Shown here: positions 8,053-14,853 of the stretch, piece after piece | Layout: each line of letters opens with the position of its first letter | How positions within the stretch are numbered: the stretch's first letter is position 1 | DNA from: UBA7446 sp049596455 | Lineage (GTDB): Bacteria > Bacteroidota > Bacteroidia > Flavobacteriales > Flavobacteriaceae | Length of the DNA stretch: 28,348 bases | Direction: 5' to 3' | NCBI GenBank assembly: GCA_049596455.1 | Contig: JBMYLP010000015.1 | Location: forward strand, 1-28,348 | The notes under the pieces: generated by a model | Told to the model about the DNA's origin: nothing | What the model saw: only the letters and a program-made list of their open reading frames with translations | Databases searched by the model: none | Made by a program: the position numbers and the translations under genes

Positions 8053-8073
8053 AAAGTCGGGATGACAGGATTT
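8053..8073 (-). repeat. tRNA-Pro 3'-end fragment, copy C
   Basis: The 21 bases at 8053-8073 are identical to 8330-8350, the T-arm, acceptor 3' strand and first downstream bases of tRNA-Pro(GGG). The match ends where the T-loop would continue (AAAG instead of GAAC). No other tRNA part is present, so it is a remnant or an attachment-site-like copy. Confidence 0.75.
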
Positions 8074-8180
8074 AAAGAACCCTTTTACATGGCATTGATT
8101 GCAAATAGCTGCCTAATGCTATTGCATTTAGGTGCTGTTATTTATGCTTTTCGCTCAAGTATAGCGTGGCTCTAGCATAA

Positions 8181-8210
8181 ATAAAAACACCCAACTTCTT
8201 TGAAGTTAGG
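8181..8210 (-). terminator. Rho-independent terminator of the tRNA-Pro unit
   Basis: On the minus strand CCTAACTTC-AAA-GAAGTTGGG forms a 9-bp stem with one U-G pair, followed by TGTTTTTAT. The U-G pair forms only on the minus-strand transcript, which fixes the direction. It closes the unit that starts at the promoter near 8690. Confidence 0.8.
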
Positions 8211-8220
8211 CATCTGCTTG

Positions 8221-8284
8221 TCGGGATGACAGGATTACTCCCATTGGTCGTGAGACCGCTTCGCTAAGTTTAAACCTGCGACAC
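8221..8284 (-). pseudogene. tRNA-Pro 3'-half remnant with T-loop insertion, copy A
   Basis: Read on the minus strand, this begins GTCGCAGGTTTAAA (T-stem and first half of the T-loop), carries a 33-nt insertion, then continues TCCTGTCATCCCGA, identical to the end of tRNA-Pro(GGG). Upstream of the T-arm there is no D-arm, anticodon arm or 5' acceptor strand. It lies between the intact tRNA-Pro(GGG) and the terminator, so it is transcribed with them. It could also be a noncoding element that uses the tRNA end as a flank. Confidence 0.75.
8237..8269 (-). repeat. 33-nt T-loop insertion element, copy A
   Basis: This differs from the copy at 8472-8504 at 2 of 33 positions. On the minus strand an outer ACTT/GAGT stem encloses a small GC-GAA-GC hairpin and a GGTC-TCAC-GACC hairpin. 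The C-to-T change in the outer stem keeps pairing through a G-U pair. Confidence 0.8.
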
Positions 8285-8329
8285 ATTGTAGGTGATTAAT
8301 GAGAGAAAATAATATTTTATGACTTTAAA

Positions 8330-8407
<78 letters not shown>

Positions 8408-8435
8408 TGGTCATAAAACCAAAAAGTTGATTTAG

Positions 8436-8561
8436 TCGGGCTTGCAGGCCTACCTGCCGTAAGGCAGAATTACTCCCTTTGGTCGTGAGACCGCTTCGCT
8501 GAGTTCGAACCTGCTACCTTCCCGATTTCATCGGGACGCGATGACAAGTCATCAACATCCC
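8436..8561 (-). pseudogene. Degenerate tRNA-Pro copy with T-loop insertion, copy B
   Basis: On the minus strand this starts GGGATG and ends GCCCGA followed by CTAAATCAA, the same flank that follows tRNA-Pro(TGG). In between are a perfect GATGAC-TT-GTCATC hairpin where the D-arm should be and a TCCCGATGAAATCGGGA palindrome where the anticodon arm should be. Then come AGGTAGCAGGTTCGAA (T-arm), the 33-nt insertion, and an extra GC-rich hairpin before the acceptor strand. It cannot fold as a normal tRNA. The shared flank suggests it came from a duplication of tRNA-Pro(TGG). Confidence 0.75.
8472..8504 (-). repeat. 33-nt T-loop insertion element, copy B
   Basis: This is the second copy of the element at 8237-8269, 31 of 33 bases identical, placed right after GTTCGAA of the T-loop. 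The outer stem ACTC/GAGT is fully paired and the inner GGTC-TCAC-GACC hairpin is unchanged. Confidence 0.8.
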
Positions 8562-8575
8562 ATAAATTGATTTAG

Positions 8576-8650
8576 TCGGGGTGGCAGGATTCGAACCTGC
8601 GACCTCCTGCTCCCAAAGCAGGCGCGATGACCGGGCTACGCTACACCCCG
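8576..8650 (-). tRNA. tRNA-Pro(TGG)
   Basis: This is a 75-nt cloverleaf on the minus strand. The acceptor stem is CGGGGTG/CACCCCG with discriminator A. The anticodon stem CCTGC/GCAGG has the loop TTTGGGA, giving anticodon TGG (codons CCA/CCG, possibly all four). The T-arm is GCAGG-TTCGAAT-CCTGC, fully paired. CCA is not encoded. It is the first gene of the unit, 12 nt after its -7 box. Confidence 0.96.
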
Positions 8651-8662
8651 TAAAACGGACTG

Positions 8663-8693
8663 CAAATATAGAATATATCATTACCCTGACAAA
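8663..8693 (-). promoter_or_regulatory. Promoter of the tRNA-Pro unit
   Basis: On the minus strand TTTG (8693-8690) and TATATTTG (8670-8663) are separated by exactly 19 nt, a full match to the Bacteroidota -33/-7 promoter. It lies 12 nt before the 5' end of tRNA-Pro(TGG). This is the clearest promoter in the window. Confidence 0.85.
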
Positions 8694-8772
8694 CTTAATT
8701 TTTTATCATTTTAAATAATATATTGATAATAACTTTTGATACCTATCTGCTTATGTAAATCGCTTAATCCTG

Positions 8773-8780
8773 TACATTTG
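8773..8780 (+). promoter_or_regulatory. Candidate -7 box for trxB
   Basis: TACATTTG matches TAnnTTTG and ends 17 nt before the trxB ATG, giving a short leader. No convincing -33 element is seen at the expected distance. Confidence 0.55.
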
Positions 8781-8797
8781 GCTGTAAATATTAGACA

Positions 8798-9751
8798 ATG
8801 AGCAATCAACCTGAACACATCAAAACACTTATCATTGGGTCGGGTCCTGCAGGATATACGGCGGCTATTTATGCAGCTCGCGCCGACCTTAAACCTGTAG
8901 TTTATACGGGAATGGAGCCTGGTGGTCAATTAACAACCACGACAGAAGTAGACAATTTTCCAGGTTATCCAGAGGGTGTTGATGGCCCTACCATGATGGT
9001 GCAATTACAACAACAAGCAGAGCGCTTTGGTACTGAAGTACGTATTGGTATGGCAACTGCAGTTAATTTTTCTAAAGACGTTGGCGGTTTACATCAGGTT
9101 ACTATTGATAACAATAAGGAATTGCTTGCCGAAACAGTAATTATTTCTACAGGCGCTACTGCCAAGTATTTGGGATTGCCGAGTGAGCAGCGTCTTCGTG
9201 GAGGTGGTGTTTCTGCTTGTGCGGTGTGCGACGGATTTTTTTACAAAGGTCAAGAGGTTGCCATTGTGGGAGGCGGCGATACCGCTGCTGAGGAAGCCAC
9301 TTATTTAGCAAATATCTGTAAAAAGGTGACCATGTTGGTGCGCAAAGACCATATGCGTGCTTCAAAAGCAATGCAGCATCGTGTAACGTCTACACCAAAT
9401 ATCGATTTGCGCTATAACACTGAAATAGATGAAGTGTTAGGCGATCAGGTGGTTGAAGGTCTCCGTATGGTAAACAATCAAACAGGAGAGAAGGAAGAAA
9501 TTGCCATAACGGGGTTGTTTATCGCTATTGGGCATAAGCCCAATACAGATATTTTTAAAGGACAGCTTGATATGGATGATGCCGGTTATTTGATTACAGA
9601 AGGAAAATCAACCAAAACCAATCTTCCTGGTGTATTTGCATCTGGCGATGTACAGGATAAAGAGTATCGCCAAGCGGTGACTGCAGCAGGAACAGGTTGC
9701 ATGGCAGCCTTAGACGCAGAGCGCTATTTGGCTTCGGTAGAGTCTGTTTAA
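8798..9751 (+). CDS. trxB: Thioredoxin-disulfide reductase
   Basis: This FAD-dependent enzyme passes electrons from NADPH to thioredoxin in the cytoplasm. The 317-aa protein has the FAD loop GSGPAGYTAAIYAARA (15-30), the redox pair CAVC at 141-144 in the typical SACAVCDGFF setting, the NADPH-binding GGGDTAAEEA motif and a C-terminal FAD segment with FASGDVQDKEYRQAVTAAGTGC. Length and motifs fit low-molecular-weight bacterial TrxR. It is a single plus-strand gene with its own -7 box and converges on the PspC-domain gene, with stop codons overlapping by 4 nt. Confidence 0.96.
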   Translation: MSNQPEHIKTLIIGSGPAGYTAAIYAARADLKPVVYTGMEPGGQLTTTTEVDNFPGYPEGVDGPTMMVQLQQQAERFGTEVRIGMATAVNFSKDVGGLHQVTIDNNKELLAETVIISTGATAKYLGLPSEQRLRGGGVSACAVCDGFFYKGQEVAIVGGGDTAAEEATYLANICKKVTMLVRKDHMRASKAMQHRVTSTPNIDLRYNTEIDEVLGDQVVEGLRMVNNQTGEKEEIAITGLFIAIGHKPNTDIFKGQLDMDDAGYLITEGKSTKTNLPGVFASGDVQDKEYRQAVTAAGTGCMAALDAERYLASVESV

Positions 9752-10776
9752 AAAGTCACCGAGGCGTAGTATAGCCCCATGGCGATAGTGGCTATAATTG
9801 CAGAAAGCCACAACCCAAGCATGATGAATAATACAGTTTTGTTGCTTCTTTTTGAGGCTCCAATCATGCGTTGCCCTAGAATAGCCAAAAATGCAAATGG
9901 AATACCAATTGCAAAATGAATGGGAATGCTAGCAAACCAAATAGATAATCCCGATATGCGAAAGGATATAAACTCTTCTATACTTGTAAATGGAAAGCCA
10001 AAAATATCTGCTAATCCTATGGCAAAAATGGAAATCGTGAGTGAAAACAATGTTGCAAAAGAAACGATTATTAAAATCACACCAATCAGCTTGCCAAGTA
10101 CACCTATTAAAACTTGAATAAAGCTGCCAAGCGCATCAAAAAAACGTTGTAACCCGCTCTGTACTTTCTTTGTTTTGGCTTCGTAATCTACCTCTTTTAT
10201 ACGTTCTTTTACATCGTTTATTCCTTCTTTAAACTTCTTTTCTAAGTTAGATATATTGATTGGTTCTCCTGTCATAGAAAGCTTTTCGGCAGTCGTTTTT
10301 GCAGGTGCTATAAATGCCCAAAGGGCGAAATATAAAATGATAAAGCCGCCCCACGAAAAAAGAGCTAGAAGAAGCCAAATGATACGTACCCACGATACTT
10401 CAAATCCAAAATAATGTGCTAATCCAGCAGCAACCCCTCCAATCACGGTATCATCTGGGTCGCGAAAAAACTTTTTTTCAGTTCGTTTCCCCTCTCCAGA
10501 TTCTTCATCATCTGACACGTGATAATCTTTTGGTTGTCCCATAACCTCAATTACATATGCCACCTCTTGAGATGTAATTACTTGGCGTTCATGTGTCATT
10601 TTCTCAGAGAATAGTTCCGATATTCTTCCTTCAATATCCGACATTAGCTCTTCCCGTATCTCCGAATTCTTAAAGTATGTTGCAATTTCTTCCAAATAGC
10701 TTTTTAGCATGTCATAGGCATTCTCATCCATATAAAACAGCTGTCCTGCCAAGTTGATATTAATGGTTGTGTTCAT
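9748..10776 (-). CDS. PspC domain membrane protein
   Basis: This 342-aa protein opens with a soluble segment (1-95) containing INLAGQLFYMDENAYDMLKSYL. The PspC domain follows at about 100-165 (KKFFRDPDDTVIGGVAAGLAHYFG, then a helix ending in FALWAFIAP). After a charged coiled-coil linker (175-215) come four more membrane helices to the end. PspC-type proteins act in envelope-stress responses in proteobacteria; the role here is unproven. From memory, many flavobacterial homologues continue past the last helix into an exported C-terminal domain, whereas this one stops at LYYASVTF, so it may be a short form. It is co-transcribed with padR, whose TGA overlaps this ATG. Confidence 0.82.
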   Translation of the reverse strand: MNTTININLAGQLFYMDENAYDMLKSYLEEIATYFKNSEIREELMSDIEGRISELFSEKMTHERQVITSQEVAYVIEVMGQPKDYHVSDDEESGEGKRTEKKFFRDPDDTVIGGVAAGLAHYFGFEVSWVRIIWLLLALFSWGGFIILYFALWAFIAPAKTTAEKLSMTGEPINISNLEKKFKEGINDVKERIKEVDYEAKTKKVQSGLQRFFDALGSFIQVLIGVLGKLIGVILIIVSFATLFSLTISIFAIGLADIFGFPFTSIEEFISFRISGLSIWFASIPIHFAIGIPFAFLAILGQRMIGASKRSNKTVLFIMLGLWLSAIIATIAMGLYYASVTF

Positions 10777-11108
10777 GATTTTTTGATTTTTGTTAGGCTT
10801 TTTACAGAGTTGTGAAGCTCATTCCAGGTTGCGTTTAATTCCTCCAAAAAAAGAACACCTTCTTCGGTAATGTGGTAATATTTTCTTGGAGGTCCACTAG
10901 ATGATTCTTCCCAATCGTAACTTAATAGACCTGCGCTTTTTAACCTAGCTAGCAACGGATATAGTGTGCCTTCAACAACAATCAATTTTACACTTTTCAA
11001 GTGATTTATGATTTCGCTAGCATACTTTCTTTCCTTACTTACCGATGCTAGAATACATAACTCAAGTACTCCTTTTCGCATCTGCGCTTTGGTATTATCT
11101 ATTTTCAT
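10773..11108 (-). CDS. PadR-family transcriptional regulator
   Basis: This 111-aa winged-helix repressor reads KAQMRKGVLELCILASV at the start, then YASEIINHLKSVKLIVVEGTLYPLLARLKSAG (recognition helix and wing), a GPPRKYYHITEEG wing and a short C-terminal dimerisation helix. The start is set at the ATG at 11108: the frame is open to 11144, but the promoter box lies inside that extension. It overlaps the PspC gene by 4 nt (ATGA). PadR-PspC pairs are common in this group, and the regulator probably controls its own operon. The ligand is unknown. Confidence 0.9.
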   Translation of the reverse strand: MKIDNTKAQMRKGVLELCILASVSKERKYASEIINHLKSVKLIVVEGTLYPLLARLKSAGLLSYDWEESSSGPPRKYYHITEEGVLFLEELNATWNELHNSVKSLTKIKKS

Positions 11109-11113
11109 TAGAT

Positions 11114-11145
11114 CAAATGTATAAAAAGGTAACTTGTAATGCAAG
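11114..11145 (-). promoter_or_regulatory. Promoter of padR-pspC
   Basis: On the minus strand CTTG (11145-11142) is followed after 20 nt by TACATTTG (11121-11114), a good -33/-7 pair. Only 5 nt separate the box from the padR ATG, so the mRNA probably has almost no leader. Confidence 0.7.
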
Positions 11146-11166
11146 GTACTAACTGTAAAATTTAAT

Positions 11167-11174
11167 TATTTTTG
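11167..11174 (+). promoter_or_regulatory. Candidate -7 box for the DUF4442 gene
   Basis: TATTTTTG fits TAnnTTTG and lies 4 nt before the ATG at 11179. It is divergent from the padR promoter. No clear -33 element is seen. Confidence 0.5.
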
Positions 11175-11178
11175 AAAA

Positions 11179-11628
11179 ATGAAAATCACAGCAGCAACAA
11201 TAAACAGATTTACTTTATTTAAACTCCCCGCCGCTTATTTTACTGGCGTTCGTGTGCGTACTATTTCTGACGAGTCGTGCAGAGTAAGCGTACGGCTACG
11301 CTGGGCAAATCAAAATCCGTTTCGTTCTATGTTTTGGGCGGTGCAAGGTATGGCTGCAGAGCTTTCTACAGGAGTGTTGCTAATGCGAACGCTATCCCAA
11401 AAAAATACCAAAGCCTCTATGCTTGTAATTGAAACCAAAGCTACGTTTTCCAAAAAGGCTGTTGGTAAAATTGTCTTTGACTGTTTACAAGGAGCAGAAA
11501 TAGCCAACGTATTAGAAAATTTATCTCAAGAGCCACAACAAATTTGGTTACACTCAAAAGGCATAGATGAGACGGGAGATGAGGTTTGTTTATTTTCCTT
11601 TTTATGGTCTGTTAAACGTAAGAATTAA
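11179..11628 (+). CDS. DUF4442 (hotdog-fold, thioesterase-like) protein
   Basis: This 149-aa protein looks like a DUF4442 member of the hotdog superfamily. RVSVRLRWANQNPFRSMFWAV leads into a central helix (QGMAAELSTGVLLMRTL), followed by strands ending in VFDCLQGAEI and a last strand VCLFSFLWSVKRK. Hotdog relatives are acyl-CoA thioesterases or dehydratases, but no catalytic residue can be assigned here and the substrate is unknown. There is no signal peptide. It is divergent from padR with a 70-nt shared promoter region and is followed after 59 nt by a 58-aa gene in the same direction. Confidence 0.75.
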   Translation: MKITAATINRFTLFKLPAAYFTGVRVRTISDESCRVSVRLRWANQNPFRSMFWAVQGMAAELSTGVLLMRTLSQKNTKASMLVIETKATFSKKAVGKIVFDCLQGAEIANVLENLSQEPQQIWLHSKGIDETGDEVCLFSFLWSVKRKN

Positions 11629-11687
11629 CATTTCTACAACATTTTTGTGTTGCAAAAACATATTACTTCGTAAACAAACAAGCCAAC

Positions 11688-11864
11688 ATGTCATCCAAAT
11701 TAAATCTATCTTATTTTAAGACGGTACTTTCTAAGGTTTACGGCTATCCAACAGTATTCAAAAAAGAGCTTGACAAAGCAAAAACGCACTTGAGCGCATA
11801 TGAATATAAAATGTTGAAAGCGTGGCTTTCTAAAAAGCAGTTCACTAGCTTGACTTTGGACTGA
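11688..11864 (+). CDS. Conserved-looking 58-aa basic protein
   Basis: An ATG at 11688 opens 58 codons ending in TGA at 11862-11864. The peptide is SSKLNLSYFKTVLSKVYGYP, then FKKELDKAKTHLSAYEYKML and KAWLSKKQFTSLTLD. It is helical, charged and without a signal peptide. I recall similar short flavobacterial proteins with an FKKEL...LxxYE...LxxWL pattern and no known function. The last 20 nt overlap the end of oxyR on the other strand. Its coding nature is supported by the amphipathic pattern and by filling an otherwise empty interval in a compact region. Confidence 0.65.
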   Translation: MSSKLNLSYFKTVLSKVYGYPTVFKKELDKAKTHLSAYEYKMLKAWLSKKQFTSLTLD

Positions 11865-12780
11865 TAATTTTTACGTCTTCGTAAACAATCGCACCTCTGA
11901 TAATAGCACGAATTTTTTCGTGTAATGCCTTTATGATGTGTAGCTTTAACTCTCTCTTGTGATAAATTACACTAACTTCTCTCGCAGGCTCTGGCGCACT
12001 AAAGGACTTTAAATTTTGCTGATGTTCTTGCCCTAATTGCCGCGCATTTAGGTAGGGTAGGAGTGTAATTCCTAGCCCCTCATTTGCAAGCTGTACAAGG
12101 GTTTCAAAACTACCACTTTTGATTTCAAAAGGCGTTGGGGAATTGTACTGTAACTTGCAGATATTTAATGCAGAATCTCGAAAACAATGCCCGTCTTGAA
12201 GCAGCAGCATACGCTCATCCGTTAGCATTTCGGAAGTAATTGATGCTTCTTTACTTAGTTTTGAATGCGATGGAGCATACACCATAAAAGGCTCGTAATA
12301 AAGTGGTTTTTCCACAATCTGATCCATGCCTAGTGGTGTGGCAGCAATTCCAGCATCAAGAGTTCCTTTTTCAAGATGCTCTAAAATTTGCTGCGTGGGC
12401 ATTTCCTCAATTTCCAATGCCAATTGCGGATATGCTTTCAAAACAGTTTGTAAAAACATGGGGAGTAGTGTTGGCATTATGGTGGGAATAATTCCTAACT
12501 TAAACGTACCGCCAATGACTCCTTTTTCTTGATCTACTACATCAAGCATACGCTCCGATTCAGCAACGATTAATTTTGCTTGCTCAACAATTTTTTTACC
12601 CACTTCTGTAAGCGCAATGGGTTTTTGTGTTCGGTCAAAAATGGTTAAATCCAATTCTTGCTCTAGCTTTTGAATTTGCATACTCAACGTGGGTTGTGTT
12701 ACAAAAGCATGTTCGGCTGCCGTAGTAAAATTACGATGTTCTGCTACGGCAATGCAGTATTTAAGTTGGGTTATGGTCAT
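11845..12780 (-). CDS. oxyR: OxyR-type LysR regulator (peroxide sensor)
   Basis: This 311-aa LysR-type activator has its N-terminal helix-turn-helix in TAAEHAFVTQPTLSMQIQKLE (20-40). The co-sensor domain carries GHCFRDSALNIC with Cys199 and Cys208, the same numbers and spacing as the peroxide-sensing pair of E. coli OxyR. It therefore very likely senses hydrogen peroxide and controls antioxidant genes. The start is the ATG at 12780 (MTITQLKY), the classic LysR start. The frame is open for 17 codons upstream, but that stretch overlaps the cyclophilin gene. It follows the cyclophilin stop by 2 nt, so both probably share one promoter. Confidence 0.93.
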   Translation of the reverse strand: MTITQLKYCIAVAEHRNFTTAAEHAFVTQPTLSMQIQKLEQELDLTIFDRTQKPIALTEVGKKIVEQAKLIVAESERMLDVVDQEKGVIGGTFKLGIIPTIMPTLLPMFLQTVLKAYPQLALEIEEMPTQQILEHLEKGTLDAGIAATPLGMDQIVEKPLYYEPFMVYAPSHSKLSKEASITSEMLTDERMLLLQDGHCFRDSALNICKLQYNSPTPFEIKSGSFETLVQLANEGLGITLLPYLNARQLGQEHQQNLKSFSAPEPAREVSVIYHKRELKLHIIKALHEKIRAIIRGAIVYEDVKIISPKSS

Positions 12781-12782
12781 AA

Positions 12783-13493
12783 TTATTGGGTTAAAACGGT
12801 TACTTGCATACGCATATTGGTTAGTGGCCATTCGCGCTTGTCTGTTGGCAATGCATTAATGGCATCCACCACATCCATGCCACGAATCACTTTTCCAAAA
12901 GGTGTATAGCTTCCATCTAAATGGTAAGCCCCGGGCGATTTTTGCACAATAAAAAACTCATATGGCGATGCTAATTTATGCGGATTTTCAATTTCGCTAC
13001 TCGGCATTGATACTACCCCTCTGTGATGTTTATATCCTTTTCGTGTGTCGGGTGGTAGTAGATATTTTCCAATTTTTCTACGCTTTTTTCCCGTATCATG
13101 ATTGTCTGAATTCCCACCCTGAATGATAAAGTCAGGAACAACACGATGAAAATAGGTGTTGTCAAAATACTTTTGTTTGGTCAGGAAGATGAAGTTTGCT
13201 CTGTGGTAAGGTGTTTTGTCAAAAAGCAAAACATCAAAACTACCAAGTGGCGTTTCTATGCGCACTTTATTCTCAGGATTTTCTGCTGCAAAGCGCTGTA
13301 AAAAAGGAATTGCTGTTTCGGCAGTAAGTGGCAAATCACTTTTCTTTTTTGGTTCTGCAACTTTTTTAGGCGTTTCTTTGATTGGCGCAGCAACTGCCAC
13401 TTGTGTTTTTTTTGATTGATTTGGTGTGCTGCATGAAATCAGCAGCCCCACAAAACAGCATTTTAAAAGATATTTCCAACAGTTTATTTGCAT
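12783..13493 (-). CDS. Cyclophilin-type peptidyl-prolyl isomerase lipoprotein
   Basis: This 236-aa protein has a lipoprotein signal: a hydrophobic stretch ending in GLLISC, with the lipid-attached Cys at about residue 21. A Lys/Pro-rich linker (28-55) follows, then a cyclophilin domain from about 75. Domain markers are NFIFLTKQKYFDNTYFHRVVPDF-IIQGG (the FHR and QGG active-site segments), RGVVSMPSS, and SYTPFGKVIRGMDVVDAI. It would speed proline isomerisation of exported proteins on the periplasmic face of a membrane. A TACCTTTG box lies 4 nt before the ATG. oxyR follows after 2 nt. Confidence 0.9.
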   Translation of the reverse strand: MQINCWKYLLKCCFVGLLISCSTPNQSKKTQVAVAAPIKETPKKVAEPKKKSDLPLTAETAIPFLQRFAAENPENKVRIETPLGSFDVLLFDKTPYHRANFIFLTKQKYFDNTYFHRVVPDFIIQGGNSDNHDTGKKRRKIGKYLLPPDTRKGYKHHRGVVSMPSSEIENPHKLASPYEFFIVQKSPGAYHLDGSYTPFGKVIRGMDVVDAINALPTDKREWPLTNMRMQVTVLTQ

Positions 13494-13497
13494 ACCG

Positions 13498-13505
13498 CAA
13501 AGGTA
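13498..13505 (-). promoter_or_regulatory. Candidate -7 box for cyclophilin-oxyR
   Basis: On the minus strand TACCTTTG (13505-13498) matches TAnnTTTG and is followed by CGGT and then the ATG. The initiation site would fall at or next to the start codon. Confidence 0.55.
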
Positions 13506-13551
13506 TAGGTTTTCATTTTCTCTATATGTGCTTTCATTTCCACACCTTTTG

Positions 13552-13559
13552 TACTTTTG
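13552..13559 (+). promoter_or_regulatory. Candidate -7 box for the acyltransferase gene
   Basis: TACTTTTG fits TAnnTTTG. It lies inside the upstream open frame, and 17 nt before a GTG that starts the conserved part of the protein. It therefore argues against ATG/TTG starts further upstream. Confidence 0.5.
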
Positions 13560-13576
13560 TATTTCAAAACCAAATC

Positions 13577-14299
13577 GTGTTTAAACGTAACCCTTTTGGA
13601 CATTACCTTTTTATTAAGCTGTGGCTTATCCGTCTTTTAGGATGCATCACACGCAAACGCTTTAATGGGTTTAACGATCTTCAGATTCGTGGCTCAGAAA
13701 TTATTCGTCAATTACCAGAAAAGAACGTCTTATTTATTTCGAATCATCAAACCTATTTTGCTGATGTTACCGCCATGATGCACGTGTTTTTTGCAAGTTT
13801 GGCAGGTAGAGACGATAACCTAAATTACTTAAGTTATATATGGAAACCAAAACTCAATGTTTATTATGTAGCTGCTAAGGAAACCATGAAGGCTGGTTTA
13901 TTGCCTAGAATTTTAGCTTATACTGGCTCTATTTCCATTGAGCGCACATGGCGTGAAAAGGGCCAAGAAATCAATCGTCAAGTAAAAATGAGCGACGTTT
14001 CTAACATTGGAAAAGCATTAGATGATGGATGGGTCATTACATTTCCGCAAGGCACCACAAAACCCTTTGCCCCCATAAGAAAAGGCACACTTCACATCAT
14101 CAAATCCTATAACCCCGTAGTTGTTCCCATTCAAATCGATGGGTTTCGCAGGTCGTTTGATAAAAAAGGAATTTTTATCAAAAAGAAAGGAATTAAGCAG
14201 TCGATGCATATCAAACCACCTATTACCTTTGACCTTGAAAAATCGAACGATGAGTTGGTTGCACAGATTGCAGAAGCGATTGGGCAGGTAAAAAAATAG
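13577..14299 (+). CDS. PlsC-like phospholipid/glycerol acyltransferase
   Basis: With the GTG at 13577 this is a 240-aa membrane-associated acyltransferase of the PlsC superfamily, probably making phosphatidic acid or another lysophospholipid product. FKRNPFGHYLFIKLWLIRLLG opens the conserved region. The active-site block is SNHQTYFADV, where five residues separate His and Asp instead of the usual four (HX4D). The acceptor-binding block is FPQGTT, in place of FPEGTR. VVPIQIDGFRRSF is the fourth block. The start is uncertain: the frame is open to 13382, with an ATG at 13526, but the promoter box at 13552 favours 13577. It abuts sodC with no gap, stop to stop. Confidence 0.8.
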   Translation: MFKRNPFGHYLFIKLWLIRLLGCITRKRFNGFNDLQIRGSEIIRQLPEKNVLFISNHQTYFADVTAMMHVFFASLAGRDDNLNYLSYIWKPKLNVYYVAAKETMKAGLLPRILAYTGSISIERTWREKGQEINRQVKMSDVSNIGKALDDGWVITFPQGTTKPFAPIRKGTLHIIKSYNPVVVPIQIDGFRRSFDKKGIFIKKKGIKQSMHIKPPITFDLEKSNDELVAQIAEAIGQVKK

Positions 14300-14806
14300 C
14301 TACTCTAGTATCCCTGCACAGCTTATCCGCGCACCCGCTGCACCAGAGGGTTGTGACACAAAATCATCCGCACCTTGATGCACAATGATGGCTTTTCCTA
14401 AAATATTTTTGGTTTCGTCGTCACAGCCGATACACCACTGATCCGTTTCAAAATAGACTTGACCAATGCCATCAGCGCCAACCTCAAAATTTCCAATGTC
14501 TCCTTTGTGATAACCATCCTTGTTGCCCCATTTCCCGTGAGGCGCAAACGTTGGATTCCAATGCCCACCTGTAGATTTTCCGTCGTCGGATGAGCAATCT
14601 GCTTTTTCATGTAAGTGAATCGCATGCGTGCCTTCTGAAAGCCCACGAATGGTAACGCTTAGCTTCACCAAGCCATTTTTTTCGCTTAACAATGCAAATC
14701 CTGCGGCATTTGAGCCGCTTTTAGGATTTAATCCAATTTCCAATTGACTTCGTTGACAACCAGTAAACACTGTTGTGAGTATTAATAATAGTAATATCTT
14801 TTTCAT
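14300..14806 (-). CDS. sodC: Cu/Zn superoxide dismutase, lipoprotein
   Basis: SodC destroys superoxide outside the cytoplasm. The 168-aa protein has a lipoprotein signal ending in VFTGC (Cys17). Copper ligands are His64 and His66 (HAIHLHEKADC), His82 (GGHWNP, bridging) and His143 (AIIVHQG). Zinc ligands are His90, His100 and Asp103 (HKGDIGN). The conserved disulfide is Cys71-Cys163 (GARISC), and the conserved Arg160 guides the substrate. An extra CIGC pair at 125-128 lies in a loop; I believe this occurs in other Bacteroidota SodC proteins too. An imperfect box, TACTTTAG, lies 4 nt before the ATG. It is convergent with the acyltransferase gene. Confidence 0.95.
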   Translation of the reverse strand: MKKILLLLILTTVFTGCQRSQLEIGLNPKSGSNAAGFALLSEKNGLVKLSVTIRGLSEGTHAIHLHEKADCSSDDGKSTGGHWNPTFAPHGKWGNKDGYHKGDIGNFEVGADGIGQVYFETDQWCIGCDDETKNILGKAIIVHQGADDFVSQPSGAAGARISCAGILE

Positions 14807-14810
14807 GTCT

Positions 14811-14818
14811 CTAAAGTA
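14811..14818 (-). promoter_or_regulatory. Weak -7 box for sodC
   Basis: On the minus strand TACTTTAG differs from TAnnTTTG at one position. It is followed by AGAC and the ATG, the same spacing as in padR, rrf2 and the cyclophilin gene. Confidence 0.35.
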
Positions 14819-14853
14819 ATTGAATTTTATGCATATTTGAAAAAAGAATTGCT

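Noticed and set aside
8062..8175. Possible 37-aa hydrophobic peptide (plus strand, ATG in GGGATGACAGG; second ATG at 8089)
   Set aside because: The first ATG is part of the tRNA 3'-end fragment, there is no promoter or ribosome-binding site, and two competing hairpins (8100-8132) may explain the base pattern. Hydrophobicity alone is not enough.
12781..12831. N-terminal extension of OxyR by 17 codons
   Set aside because: It runs into the cyclophilin coding region, and LysR proteins start right before the helix-turn-helix as at 12780.
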